The position numbers and the translations under genes were made by a program. Positions 1 through 7,588 of a stretch of DNA of 64,000 nucleotides are shown here, one piece after another. The notes under the pieces are model-generated. The model ran no database searches. It saw only the letters and a program-made list of their open reading frames with translations, and was not told the DNA's origin. Source of the stretch: Blautia schinkii (lineage in GTDB: Bacteria; Bacillota; Clostridia; Lachnospirales; Lachnospiraceae). How positions within the stretch are numbered: position 1 is the first letter of the stretch; the number at the start of each line of letters is the position of its first letter. Location: positions 40,585 to 104,584 of the forward strand of contig NZ_JAAWUO010000017.1 of assembly GCF_013304825.1 (NCBI RefSeq). Reading direction: 5' to 3'.

Positions 1-2
1 TC

Positions 3-98
3 GGAAAACTGATCCTGAATATCAATAAGACACCGCAGTATGTTGTGCGGGAAACAAGAAACATTCAAGCAAAAGATAATGAGGTAGCAGATGATTGA
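3..98 (+). CDS. C-terminal end of an upstream gene (partial)
   Basis: An open frame enters from the left edge and stops with TGA at 96-98, overlapping the start of the aminotransferase gene at 91 by 8 bases. The visible 31 residues are hydrophilic and carry no motif I recognise. The tight overlap indicates translational coupling with the nucleotide-sugar aminotransferase, so the protein is probably another enzyme of the same sugar or glycan pathway. What it does cannot be told from this fragment. Confidence 0.5.
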   Translation, partial: GKLILNINKTPQYVVRETRNIQAKDNEVADD

Positions 99-1221
99 TT
101 TTAACAGACCCGCATTTGTGGGGAAGGAGCTTTCGTATATTGAAGATGCCATACACAGAGGAATGCTCTGCGGTGACGGCGAATATACCAAAAAGTGCTC
201 CCGATGGATGGAAGAGCGTTTCCATGCGGGGCATGTGATGCTGACCACTTCCTGCACCCATGCACTTGAGATGGCTGCATATCTCACGGAGATCCAGCCG
301 GGAGATGAGGTGATCATGCCGTCCTACACATTTGTATCCACTGCAGATGCTTTTGTGCTCCGGGGAGCGAAGATCGTGTTTGTGGATATCCGTCCGGATA
401 CCATGAATATCAATGAAAAACTGATCGAGCAGGCTGTCACAGAGAGGACCAGGGTGATCGTTCCGGTTCATTATGCAGGGGTTGCCTGTGAGATGGATAC
501 TATTATGGATATTGCGAGACGCCATAACCTAAAGGTTGTGGAGGATGCGGCCCAGGGCGTTGATGCTTATTATAAAGGCAAGGCACTTGGAACCATAGGA
601 GATTTTGGCTGCTACAGCTTCCATGAGACGAAGAATTATACAATGGGAGAGGGCGGCGCAGTTCTTTTCAATGAGGATATTTACCAGGAGAAAGCGGAAA
701 TCCTCAGAGAAAAAGGCACAGACCGCAGCAAGTTTTTCCGCGGGCAGGTAGATAAATACCGCTGGATGGATTACGGCTCTTCTTATCTTCCGAGTGAGCT
801 GAATGCTGCATATCTTTATGCGCAGCTGGAGGAGCACCAGAAGATCAGCGACAAGAGAATGGAGATTTATAATTTTTATAACCGGAACCTGAAGTTCCTT
901 GCTGATGAGGGGAAGATCCAGCAGCCTTATGTTCCGGAAGAATGTACCCATAATGCGCATATGTACTATATAAAAGTGCATGATATGGATGTAAGGACAA
1001 GACTTATCAAATATCTCCGTCAGAAAGATATCAGCTGCGTATTTCATTATGTACCTCTTCATTCCGCACCGGCCGGACAGAAGTTCGGAAGATTTTCCGG
1101 TGAGGATGTTTATACCACAAAAGAAAGCGAGCGGCTGATGCGTCTTCCAATGTACTACAATCTGGATATGGAGGATGCAAAGAGAGTTGTGGATGCGATT
1201 GCTTCCTTCGATGGATTTTGA
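91..1221 (+). CDS. wecE: DegT/DnrJ/EryC1/StrS-type nucleotide-sugar aminotransferase (WecE/RffA-like)
   Basis: PLP-dependent aminotransferase of 376 residues, the usual length for the family. Its best match by eye is WecE/RffA, which converts dTDP-4-keto-6-deoxyglucose to dTDP-4-amino-4,6-dideoxygalactose. The PLP lysine lies in SFHETKNYTMGEGGA (Lys181, the same position as in WecE); EDAAQ (about 151-155) is the cofactor-binding Asp/Gln segment. It is the first complete gene of a plus-strand glycan cluster and overlaps the preceding frame by 8 bases. With rfbC nearby it suggests that both a dTDP-amino sugar and rhamnose (or a related 6-deoxy sugar) feed the polymer. The family is certain; the exact substrate is inferred. 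Confidence 0.85.
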   Translation: MIDFNRPAFVGKELSYIEDAIHRGMLCGDGEYTKKCSRWMEERFHAGHVMLTTSCTHALEMAAYLTEIQPGDEVIMPSYTFVSTADAFVLRGAKIVFVDIRPDTMNINEKLIEQAVTERTRVIVPVHYAGVACEMDTIMDIARRHNLKVVEDAAQGVDAYYKGKALGTIGDFGCYSFHETKNYTMGEGGAVLFNEDIYQEKAEILREKGTDRSKFFRGQVDKYRWMDYGSSYLPSELNAAYLYAQLEEHQKISDKRMEIYNFYNRNLKFLADEGKIQQPYVPEECTHNAHMYYIKVHDMDVRTRLIKYLRQKDISCVFHYVPLHSAPAGQKFGRFSGEDVYTTKESERLMRLPMYYNLDMEDAKRVVDAIASFDGF

Positions 1222-1282
1222 TCGAATATTTTACTGAATCATGAATATCCGGTTGATGGCATAAAAGAGAAGGGAAGAAATT

Positions 1283-2650
1283 ATGAGAAAAGTTAAAAAA
1301 CTGTTTACGCTTCTGACTGCTTTGTATATGTCCCTGATGCTGCCGGTGCAGGTAATGGCGGCAGTTGACCTTAATACCAAATATGAGGTGGATACCAATA
1401 AGATCCAGGGATGGCCCCAGGCAGCAGATATTGCAAGTGATACGGGAATCCTTATGGATGCAGATACAGGAGCTGTGCTTTTTGACAAAGGCGGGGATCA
1501 GCAGCGTTATCCTGCCAGTATCACCAAGATCATGACACTTCTTGTTGCTGTGGAAAATTCCTCTATGGATGAGCAGGTGACATTTACAGAGACAGGTGTG
1601 CGTAATGTAACTGCAGATTCCAGCAACATCAATTCAAAAATAGGCGAGGTCATGACCATGCAGGATTGTCTGCATGCCCTGATCATCCAGTCCGCCAATG
1701 ATGCAGCTGCCCAGATCGCAGAGCACGTAGGTGGAACTGAGCAGAATTTTATTGATATGATGAACCAGCGTGCAGCCCAGATCGGATGCACGAATACACA
1801 TTTTACCAATTCCAGCGGACTTCCGGACGAAAACCATTATTCTTCTGCTAAAGATATGGCATTGATCTTCCGGGAGGGACTGAAGAATGAAGCTTTCCGA
1901 AGCGTGATCGGCGACGCGGATTATACCATCAAGCCTACCAACATGACCAGTGATAAGCGTGTTTTTCACACACATCATCCGATGTTTGCTCCAGAGAGTG
2001 ATATCTATTATCAGGGCTGTATCGGTGGAAAAACAGGCTTTACCAATCTTGCTGCCCATACTCTGGTAACAGCTGTGGAACAGAATGGCACAACGTATAT
2101 TGCTGTGGTCATGCACGGAGTTGAGCTTTCCACCTGCTGTCTGGATTCCAAGGCATTATTTGATTACGGATTCCGGAATTTTACGAAAACTGCAGTAGAT
2201 GGCGGAAGTGTGATCCTTCCGAATGGAATGGATGTGAATACACTGACAACGAAATCTGAGAATAATAATGGAAAAGTCGATACTGTCTATTATGTGGGGG
2301 ATCATCAGGTGGGAAATTCCACTGTGGATGAGCCGGCAGCTACGCCAACACCGGAAGCAGCTGTTTCGGAAACCGCAGGACAGACAGCAGCTTCTGGAAC
2401 AACCGGTAATACTTCAGACGAGTCTGCCGGGACTGACAATACCGGTGATTCCGGCACTTCATCCGGTGAAGTGAGCAGGAACAGCAAAAACACTCAGGAC
2501 ACCCGGAGCACAACTGCAGGGGAAGAAGGCGAAACAAAAGGAATACCGGCTCTCCGCAAGATCCTTCTTATGGCTATGGCGGTAATGGTTCTCATACTGA
2601 TCGCACTTCTTGCTGCTCTTGGAAGAAAAGAAAGAAAACACAGAAGATAG
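1283..2650 (+). CDS. dacF: D-alanyl-D-alanine carboxypeptidase, PBP5/DacF family (active copy)
   Basis: Secreted, membrane-anchored penicillin-binding protein of 455 residues that removes the terminal D-Ala from peptidoglycan stem peptides. A signal peptide covers residues 1-27. All three catalytic motifs are intact: SITK (Ser79-Lys82), SAN (Ser137-Asn139) and KTG (Lys250-Gly252). A Thr/Ser/Gly-rich linker (about 350-415) leads to a C-terminal membrane helix (about 425-447) with a basic tail, instead of the amphipathic helix of E. coli PBP5. The gene sits between the aminotransferase and rfbC in the glycan cluster, linking polymer attachment with wall maturation. A paralogue at 15145-16398 has lost two of these motifs. 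Confidence 0.9.
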   Translation: MRKVKKLFTLLTALYMSLMLPVQVMAAVDLNTKYEVDTNKIQGWPQAADIASDTGILMDADTGAVLFDKGGDQQRYPASITKIMTLLVAVENSSMDEQVTFTETGVRNVTADSSNINSKIGEVMTMQDCLHALIIQSANDAAAQIAEHVGGTEQNFIDMMNQRAAQIGCTNTHFTNSSGLPDENHYSSAKDMALIFREGLKNEAFRSVIGDADYTIKPTNMTSDKRVFHTHHPMFAPESDIYYQGCIGGKTGFTNLAAHTLVTAVEQNGTTYIAVVMHGVELSTCCLDSKALFDYGFRNFTKTAVDGGSVILPNGMDVNTLTTKSENNNGKVDTVYYVGDHQVGNSTVDEPAATPTPEAAVSETAGQTAASGTTGNTSDESAGTDNTGDSGTSSGEVSRNSKNTQDTRSTTAGEEGETKGIPALRKILLMAMAVMVLILIALLAALGRKERKHRR

Positions 2651-2686
2651 GAAAGTTAAATAAATTAGAAAAAGGAGAATAAAAAA

Positions 2687-3241
2687 ATGGGAAAAATCAA
2701 AGTTACACAGTGCGGAGATATTGAAGGACTGAAAGTTGTAGAGCCAACAGTATTTGGTGATGCCAGAGGATATTTTATGGAGACCTACAATTACAACGAT
2801 TTCAGAGAAGCTGGAATTGACGTGGAGTTTGTTCAGGATAACCAGTCCAGTTCCCACAAAGGAGTTCTCCGCGGACTTCATTTCCAGATCAACTTCCCGC
2901 AGGACAAACTTGTACGTGTTGTAAACGGTGAAGTATTTGACGTAGCTGTTGACCTTCGTGAAGGTTCCAAAACATACGGACAGTGGTTCGGTGTTGTACT
3001 TTCCGCTGAGAACAAGAAGCAGTTCTTTATCCCGAAGGGATTTGCGCATGGTTTCCTTGTACTTTCCGAGCATGCGGAGTTCGTTTACAAATGCTCTGAC
3101 TTCTATCATCCAAATGATGAGGGCGGACTTATCTGGAATGACCCTGATATCGGAGTTGAGTGGCCGATCCCGGAGGGAATGGAATTAAGCTTCTCTGACA
3201 AGGATACAAAATGGGGAAGCTTTAAAGAGTACCGTAAATAA
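2687..3241 (+). CDS. rfbC: dTDP-4-dehydrorhamnose 3,5-epimerase
   Basis: Cupin-fold epimerase of 184 residues, the usual RfbC/RmlC length. It converts dTDP-4-keto-6-deoxy-D-glucose to dTDP-4-keto-L-rhamnose in the dTDP-L-rhamnose pathway. Family hallmarks seen are DARGYFMETYN near the N-terminus, QDNQSSS followed by GVLRGLHFQ (His of the catalytic dyad), and FIPKGFAHGFLVLS. A good ribosome binding site (AAAAGGAG) precedes the ATG. The partner genes rfbA, rfbB and rfbD are not in this window and must lie elsewhere. Placement directly before the ABC exporter suggests the exported glycan contains rhamnose. Confidence 0.93.
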   Translation: MGKIKVTQCGDIEGLKVVEPTVFGDARGYFMETYNYNDFREAGIDVEFVQDNQSSSHKGVLRGLHFQINFPQDKLVRVVNGEVFDVAVDLREGSKTYGQWFGVVLSAENKKQFFIPKGFAHGFLVLSEHAEFVYKCSDFYHPNDEGGLIWNDPDIGVEWPIPEGMELSFSDKDTKWGSFKEYRK

Positions 3242-3258
3242 TTAGGAGAGCATGAGAT

Positions 3259-4071
3259 TTGAAAACGATTTTTTCTTTACCAACGGACATTTATAAAAAC
3301 AGAAGACTGATATTCAAGCTGGCAAAAAATGATTTCAAGACAAGATATGCAGGCTCCTACCTGGGAATCGTGTGGGCTTTTATCCAGCCTGTGATCACGA
3401 TCCTGGTATACTGGTTTGTATTCTCTGTGGGATTTCGTTCCGGTACAGGAGATCTTGGAGTACCGTTTGTTCTGTATCTGGTAGCAGGTATTGTGCCATG
3501 GTTCTTTTTTCAGGATGCCCTGATCGGAGGAACCAACTCTATGCTGGAATATAATTATCTGGTCAAAAAGGTAGTATTCAATATCAGTGTGCTGCCTGTT
3601 GTCAAGATTATTTCCGCATTGTTTGTACATTGTTTCTTTGTGCTGTTTACCATTATCCTGTATGCGGCATATGGAAAATTCCCGGATGTGTATTATTTTC
3701 AGCTGATCTACTACAGCATCTGCGTGTTTATCCTTGTTCTGGGATTAAGCTATGCAACCAGTGCGATCGTGATCTTTTTCCGTGATCTGACTCAGATCAT
3801 CAACATTGCACTTCAGGTTGGAATCTGGCTTACACCGATCATGTGGATCGCCGAGACTTCACTTCAGGGACATGAGACACTTCAGAAAATCCTGAAGCTG
3901 AATCCGTTATATTATGTGGTCTCAGGATACAGAGATACCTTCCTTATGAAGTCCTGGTTCTTTGAGCATGCAGGATGGACGGTCTATTTCTGGGTATTTA
4001 CGATCCTGTGCTTCCTGTTTGGCAGCTGGGTATTTAAACGTCTGCGCATTCATTTTGCAGATGTACTGTAG
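3259..4071 (+). CDS. wzm: Polysaccharide ABC exporter, membrane subunit (Wzm/TagG/RfbA type)
   Basis: ABC-2 type permease of 270 residues with six hydrophobic segments. The N-terminal part shows the polysaccharide-exporter signature NDFKTRYAGSYLGIVWAFIQP and the C-terminus ends in a short basic tail after the last helix. It starts at TTG 3259, with AGGAGAG at 3244-3250; the ATG at 3252 is in another frame. It pairs with the downstream ATPase (4095-5360) to move a lipid-linked glycan across the membrane. The lack of Wzx/Wzy genes in the cluster fits an ABC-dependent assembly route. Confidence 0.9.
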   Translation: MKTIFSLPTDIYKNRRLIFKLAKNDFKTRYAGSYLGIVWAFIQPVITILVYWFVFSVGFRSGTGDLGVPFVLYLVAGIVPWFFFQDALIGGTNSMLEYNYLVKKVVFNISVLPVVKIISALFVHCFFVLFTIILYAAYGKFPDVYYFQLIYYSICVFILVLGLSYATSAIVIFFRDLTQIINIALQVGIWLTPIMWIAETSLQGHETLQKILKLNPLYYVVSGYRDTFLMKSWFFEHAGWTVYFWVFTILCFLFGSWVFKRLRIHFADVL

Positions 4072-4094
4072 AGAATGTGGAGGAAAGAAAGAAC

Positions 4095-5360
4095 GTGGAT
4101 AATAAAAATGTAATACAGGTGAGCCATCTCACCAAGATGTATAAGCTTTATGACAAGCCCTCTGACCGCTTGAAAGAGGCACTTGGGCTTACTAAGAAGA
4201 AGCTCTATCGTGAGCATTACGCACTTCATGATGTGAATTTCGACATTCAGGAAGGCGAGTGTGTGGGAATTATCGGAACCAATGGTTCCGGTAAATCCAC
4301 CATCTTAAAGATCATTACCGGCGTGCTGACTCCGACAGAAGGAGAGGTAAAGGTTAATGGCCGTATCTCCGCACTTCTGGAGCTGGGCGCAGGATTTAAT
4401 ATGGAATATTCCGGTCTTGAAAATGTATATCTTAACGGAACCATGATCGGATTTTCTAAGGAAGAGATTGATGCCAGACTTGATGATATCCTGGATTTTG
4501 CAGATATTGGAGATTTTATACACCAGCCTGTAAAAACATATTCCAGCGGTATGTTCGTGCGTCTGGCTTTTGCTGTTGCTATCAATATTGACCCGGAGAT
4601 CCTTGTTGTTGACGAGGCACTGTCAGTAGGTGATGTATTTTTTCAGGCAAAATGCTATCATAAATTCGAAGAGTTCAAGAAACAGGGAAAGACCATACTG
4701 TTCGTAAGTCATGACCTGAGTAGTGTGTCAAAATACTGCGACAGGGTTATTCTTCTGAATAAAGGTGTGAAGATGGATGAAGGCTCTCCGAAGCAGATGG
4801 TAGATCTTTACAAGCAGCTTCTGGTAGGGCAGGATCCTGTAAAGCAGCAGGAAGAATCAGGAACTCCTTCAAAAGAGGAGAAGGGCGAAGGCAATTTTCA
4901 GGCCAACCCGAACATGCTGGAGTACGGAAACCGTATGGCTGAGATCATTGATTTCGAGGTGGTGGATGATAAGGGAGTCCGCTCCAATACCATTGAGAAA
5001 GGCAGCAGTTTCCGGATCTGCATGAAAGTCCGTTTCAACGAGGATATCCAGGAGCCCATTATGGCTTATACCTTTAAGAATATAAAAGGGACGGAGATCA
5101 CAGGAACCAACACCATGTTTGAGAAAGTACAGGTAGAGAAATCAGGAAAAGGTGATGTGTGTACAGCTACTTTTACCCAGGAGATGAACCTCCAGGGCGG
5201 GGAGTATCTGCTTTCTTTCGGATGTACCGGCTATAAAGACGGTGATTTTACTGTGTTCCACAGACTCTATGATGCCTGCAACATCACAGTAGTTTCCGCG
5301 AAGAATACAGTGGGCTTTTATGATATGAATTCCAAAGTAGAAATACAGTGTGAGGATTAA
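4095..5360 (+). CDS. wzt: Polysaccharide ABC exporter ATPase with C-terminal glycan-binding domain (Wzt)
   Basis: ATPase of the Wzt/TagH/RfbB group. Walker A is GTNGSGKST (residues 61-69), Walker B ILVVDEALSVGD, and the signature is the degenerate YSSGM usual for this group. Residues from about 265 onward form a separate beta-rich domain (Wzt_C, immunoglobulin-like) which in E. coli O8/O9a binds the modified non-reducing end of the polymer and licenses export. A GTG at 4077 could extend the protein by six residues, but GGAGGAAAG at 4079-4087 is well placed for GTG 4095, so I prefer 4095. The next gene encodes the probable end-capping enzyme, which matches the need for this domain. Confidence 0.88.
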   Translation: MDNKNVIQVSHLTKMYKLYDKPSDRLKEALGLTKKKLYREHYALHDVNFDIQEGECVGIIGTNGSGKSTILKIITGVLTPTEGEVKVNGRISALLELGAGFNMEYSGLENVYLNGTMIGFSKEEIDARLDDILDFADIGDFIHQPVKTYSSGMFVRLAFAVAINIDPEILVVDEALSVGDVFFQAKCYHKFEEFKKQGKTILFVSHDLSSVSKYCDRVILLNKGVKMDEGSPKQMVDLYKQLLVGQDPVKQQEESGTPSKEEKGEGNFQANPNMLEYGNRMAEIIDFEVVDDKGVRSNTIEKGSSFRICMKVRFNEDIQEPIMAYTFKNIKGTEITGTNTMFEKVQVEKSGKGDVCTATFTQEMNLQGGEYLLSFGCTGYKDGDFTVFHRLYDACNITVVSAKNTVGFYDMNSKVEIQCED

Positions 5361-5362
5361 GT

Positions 5363-7555
5363 ATGGGAGAAAAAATCGGAAAGGTATTCCTGGATACCAC
5401 GTATTATCCGGGTAAAGACTTATATAGTGACGGTGCTATTGAGGATGAGATGTTATCCATTGCCAGAGATTACGCACCGGAAGAATTTAACCGTGTGATC
5501 GCAGAAAAGGAGAGCTGGCCGATCCTGTATCATTTTTCCCATATCAGGGAGAATATCTTAAGCTGGGTTCCTTTTAAGGGAGACGAGAAAGTTCTGGAAG
5601 TGGGTGCAGGATGCGGTGCTGTCACAGGTGCGCTGTGCCGTAATGCAGGAGAGGTGACAAGTATTGATCTTTCCATGAAGCGCAGCCGTATCAATGCCTA
5701 CCGCCACAGAAACCAGGAGAATCTTAAGATCCTGGTGGGAAATTTCCAGGAGATCGAGAAAAATCTCACAGAGAAATACGATTATATTACCCTGATCGGA
5801 GTGTTCGAGTACGGGGAGGCTTATATTCAGAGCGAAGATCCATATGTGGATTTTCTGAAGATCATTTCCAGACATCTGAAACCGGACGGAAGGATCATTC
5901 TTGCTATTGAGAACCGTCTGGGCCTGAAATACTGGGCCGGATGCACAGAGGATCATTTCGGAACTCTCTTCGAGGGGCTGGAAGGCTATCCAAGGACAAA
6001 TGGTGTCAAGACTTTTACAAGAAAAGAATTTCGTCAGATCCTGAAACAGGCCGGGAACCTGAAGGCATCCTGGTACTATCCGTTTCCGGATTACAAGTTC
6101 CCGATGACTGTATATTCTGAGAAATATCTTCCGAAAAAAGGCGAGCTGAACCGGACAGAATATAATTTTGACCGCTTCCGGCTGCAGCTTTTCCAGGAAT
6201 CACCGGTATATGATACACTTCTTGATAATGATCTGTATCAGGAATTTGCCAATTCTTTCCTGCTTATGATCGGTAAGGAACAGCCTGAGATGGAAACCAT
6301 CTATGCCAAGTTTTCCAATGAGAGGGACAGGAAATTTGACATCCGCACAGAGATCGATCACACAGGAAACGGCAGCCGTGTCGTAAAGAAAGTTCCGGAA
6401 ACAAAAGAGGCAGAAAGCCATGTAAATGGTCTGGAGAAAATCTGCGAAGAGCTTGGCAGACTTTATGCAGCTGCAGGAATCCGGGTAAATCGCTGCAAGG
6501 CACAGCCTGAAGCCGCAGAATTTGAATATCTTACAGGCATGACTCTGGAAGAAAGGCTGGATACTCTTCTGGAAGAAGGAAAAAACGACCAGGCAGAAGA
6601 ACTGCTTTTTTCCTATATAAATAAAGTGAAACAGATTCATGAGAAGGAAGATTTTCAGAAAACAGAGGGATTCGTGAAAGTATTCGGCGATGCAGAGCTG
6701 CCGGAGAACCTGAAAGCTGCACCACTTTCCAACATTGATTTTGTTCCTGCAAATGTAATACTCGAAGGCGAAAAAGCTACTGTCATCGATTACGAGTGGA
6801 CATTCTTTTTCCCGGTACCGTCCAATTTCCTTGTGTACCGCATGATCCACTATTATCTGGAAAGTGATGGAAAACGTGAAAATCTGAAGAGCCGAGGCTT
6901 CTATGAAAAAGCCTGCCTCACAGAGAAAGAATGCCAAGCTTATGCTGAGATGGAGAAGAATTTCCAGAAATACATGCTTGGCAGCCACAATGCCATGCTG
7001 AACCTCTATGAAAGGATTTCACCGGGCAAGGCGGATGCTGTGCAGTTTTATGAGGTGAAGAAACTGGAAGCTTCTCAGAGTTTGCAGGTATTTTGGGATG
7101 CAGGCAGAGACTTCAATGAAGCAGATTCCGGAAAATATCCGATAAAGAACAAAAAGGTCTATGCCAAAGTAATGCTTCCTGCTCACACCAGAAAGCTGAG
7201 ACTTGATCCGGGTGAACTGAGAAGCGGCCTGCATATCCGCAGGATGAGCTGGTCAGACGGAACACCTGTGAAGTTTTTTACAGAAGGATGCAGCCTGGGT
7301 GGAGATACTTACTATTTCGGAGGTGAGGATCCTCAGATCATCATTGAGGAAATTCCGGAAAATGCAGAATTTATAGAGATCGATCTGGAATTTACAGATG
7401 AGAAAAAAGCAGGGCAGAAATTCTGGCAGAAATATCAGAACAAAGAGCGGAAGCTCCGTCAGATCTGCGCTGAGATTGATGGAAATGAAAAAATGCTTGA
7501 GGTTATGAAACACAGCCGTTTATGGCGTGCATACCGTAAATTCAAAAAAATATGA
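5363..7555 (+). CDS. Methyltransferase-kinase fusion, probable glycan chain terminator (WbdD-like)
   Basis: A 730-residue multidomain protein starting two bases after wzt. Residues about 55-260 are a class I SAM-dependent methyltransferase with motif I VLEVGAGCGA (77-86) and IDLS (101-104). Residues about 320-560 resemble an aminoglycoside/choline-kinase fold: Asp459 and Asn464 in NIDFVPANV give the D-x4-N catalytic loop, and IDYEW (Asp476) gives the metal-binding Asp. Residues about 585-690 look beta-rich, and the last 45 residues are basic and helical. E. coli WbdD has the same methyltransferase-kinase order and caps ABC-exported O-antigens to fix chain length. Homology to WbdD is my inference from architecture and position; the methyltransferase call is firm. 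Confidence 0.75.
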   Translation: MGEKIGKVFLDTTYYPGKDLYSDGAIEDEMLSIARDYAPEEFNRVIAEKESWPILYHFSHIRENILSWVPFKGDEKVLEVGAGCGAVTGALCRNAGEVTSIDLSMKRSRINAYRHRNQENLKILVGNFQEIEKNLTEKYDYITLIGVFEYGEAYIQSEDPYVDFLKIISRHLKPDGRIILAIENRLGLKYWAGCTEDHFGTLFEGLEGYPRTNGVKTFTRKEFRQILKQAGNLKASWYYPFPDYKFPMTVYSEKYLPKKGELNRTEYNFDRFRLQLFQESPVYDTLLDNDLYQEFANSFLLMIGKEQPEMETIYAKFSNERDRKFDIRTEIDHTGNGSRVVKKVPETKEAESHVNGLEKICEELGRLYAAAGIRVNRCKAQPEAAEFEYLTGMTLEERLDTLLEEGKNDQAEELLFSYINKVKQIHEKEDFQKTEGFVKVFGDAELPENLKAAPLSNIDFVPANVILEGEKATVIDYEWTFFFPVPSNFLVYRMIHYYLESDGKRENLKSRGFYEKACLTEKECQAYAEMEKNFQKYMLGSHNAMLNLYERISPGKADAVQFYEVKKLEASQSLQVFWDAGRDFNEADSGKYPIKNKKVYAKVMLPAHTRKLRLDPGELRSGLHIRRMSWSDGTPVKFFTEGCSLGGDTYYFGGEDPQIIIEEIPENAEFIEIDLEFTDEKKAGQKFWQKYQNKERKLRQICAEIDGNEKMLEVMKHSRLWRAYRKFKKI

Positions 7556-7588
7556 CAGAGTGCTGCTGTTCACAAGAGGGATATGACT

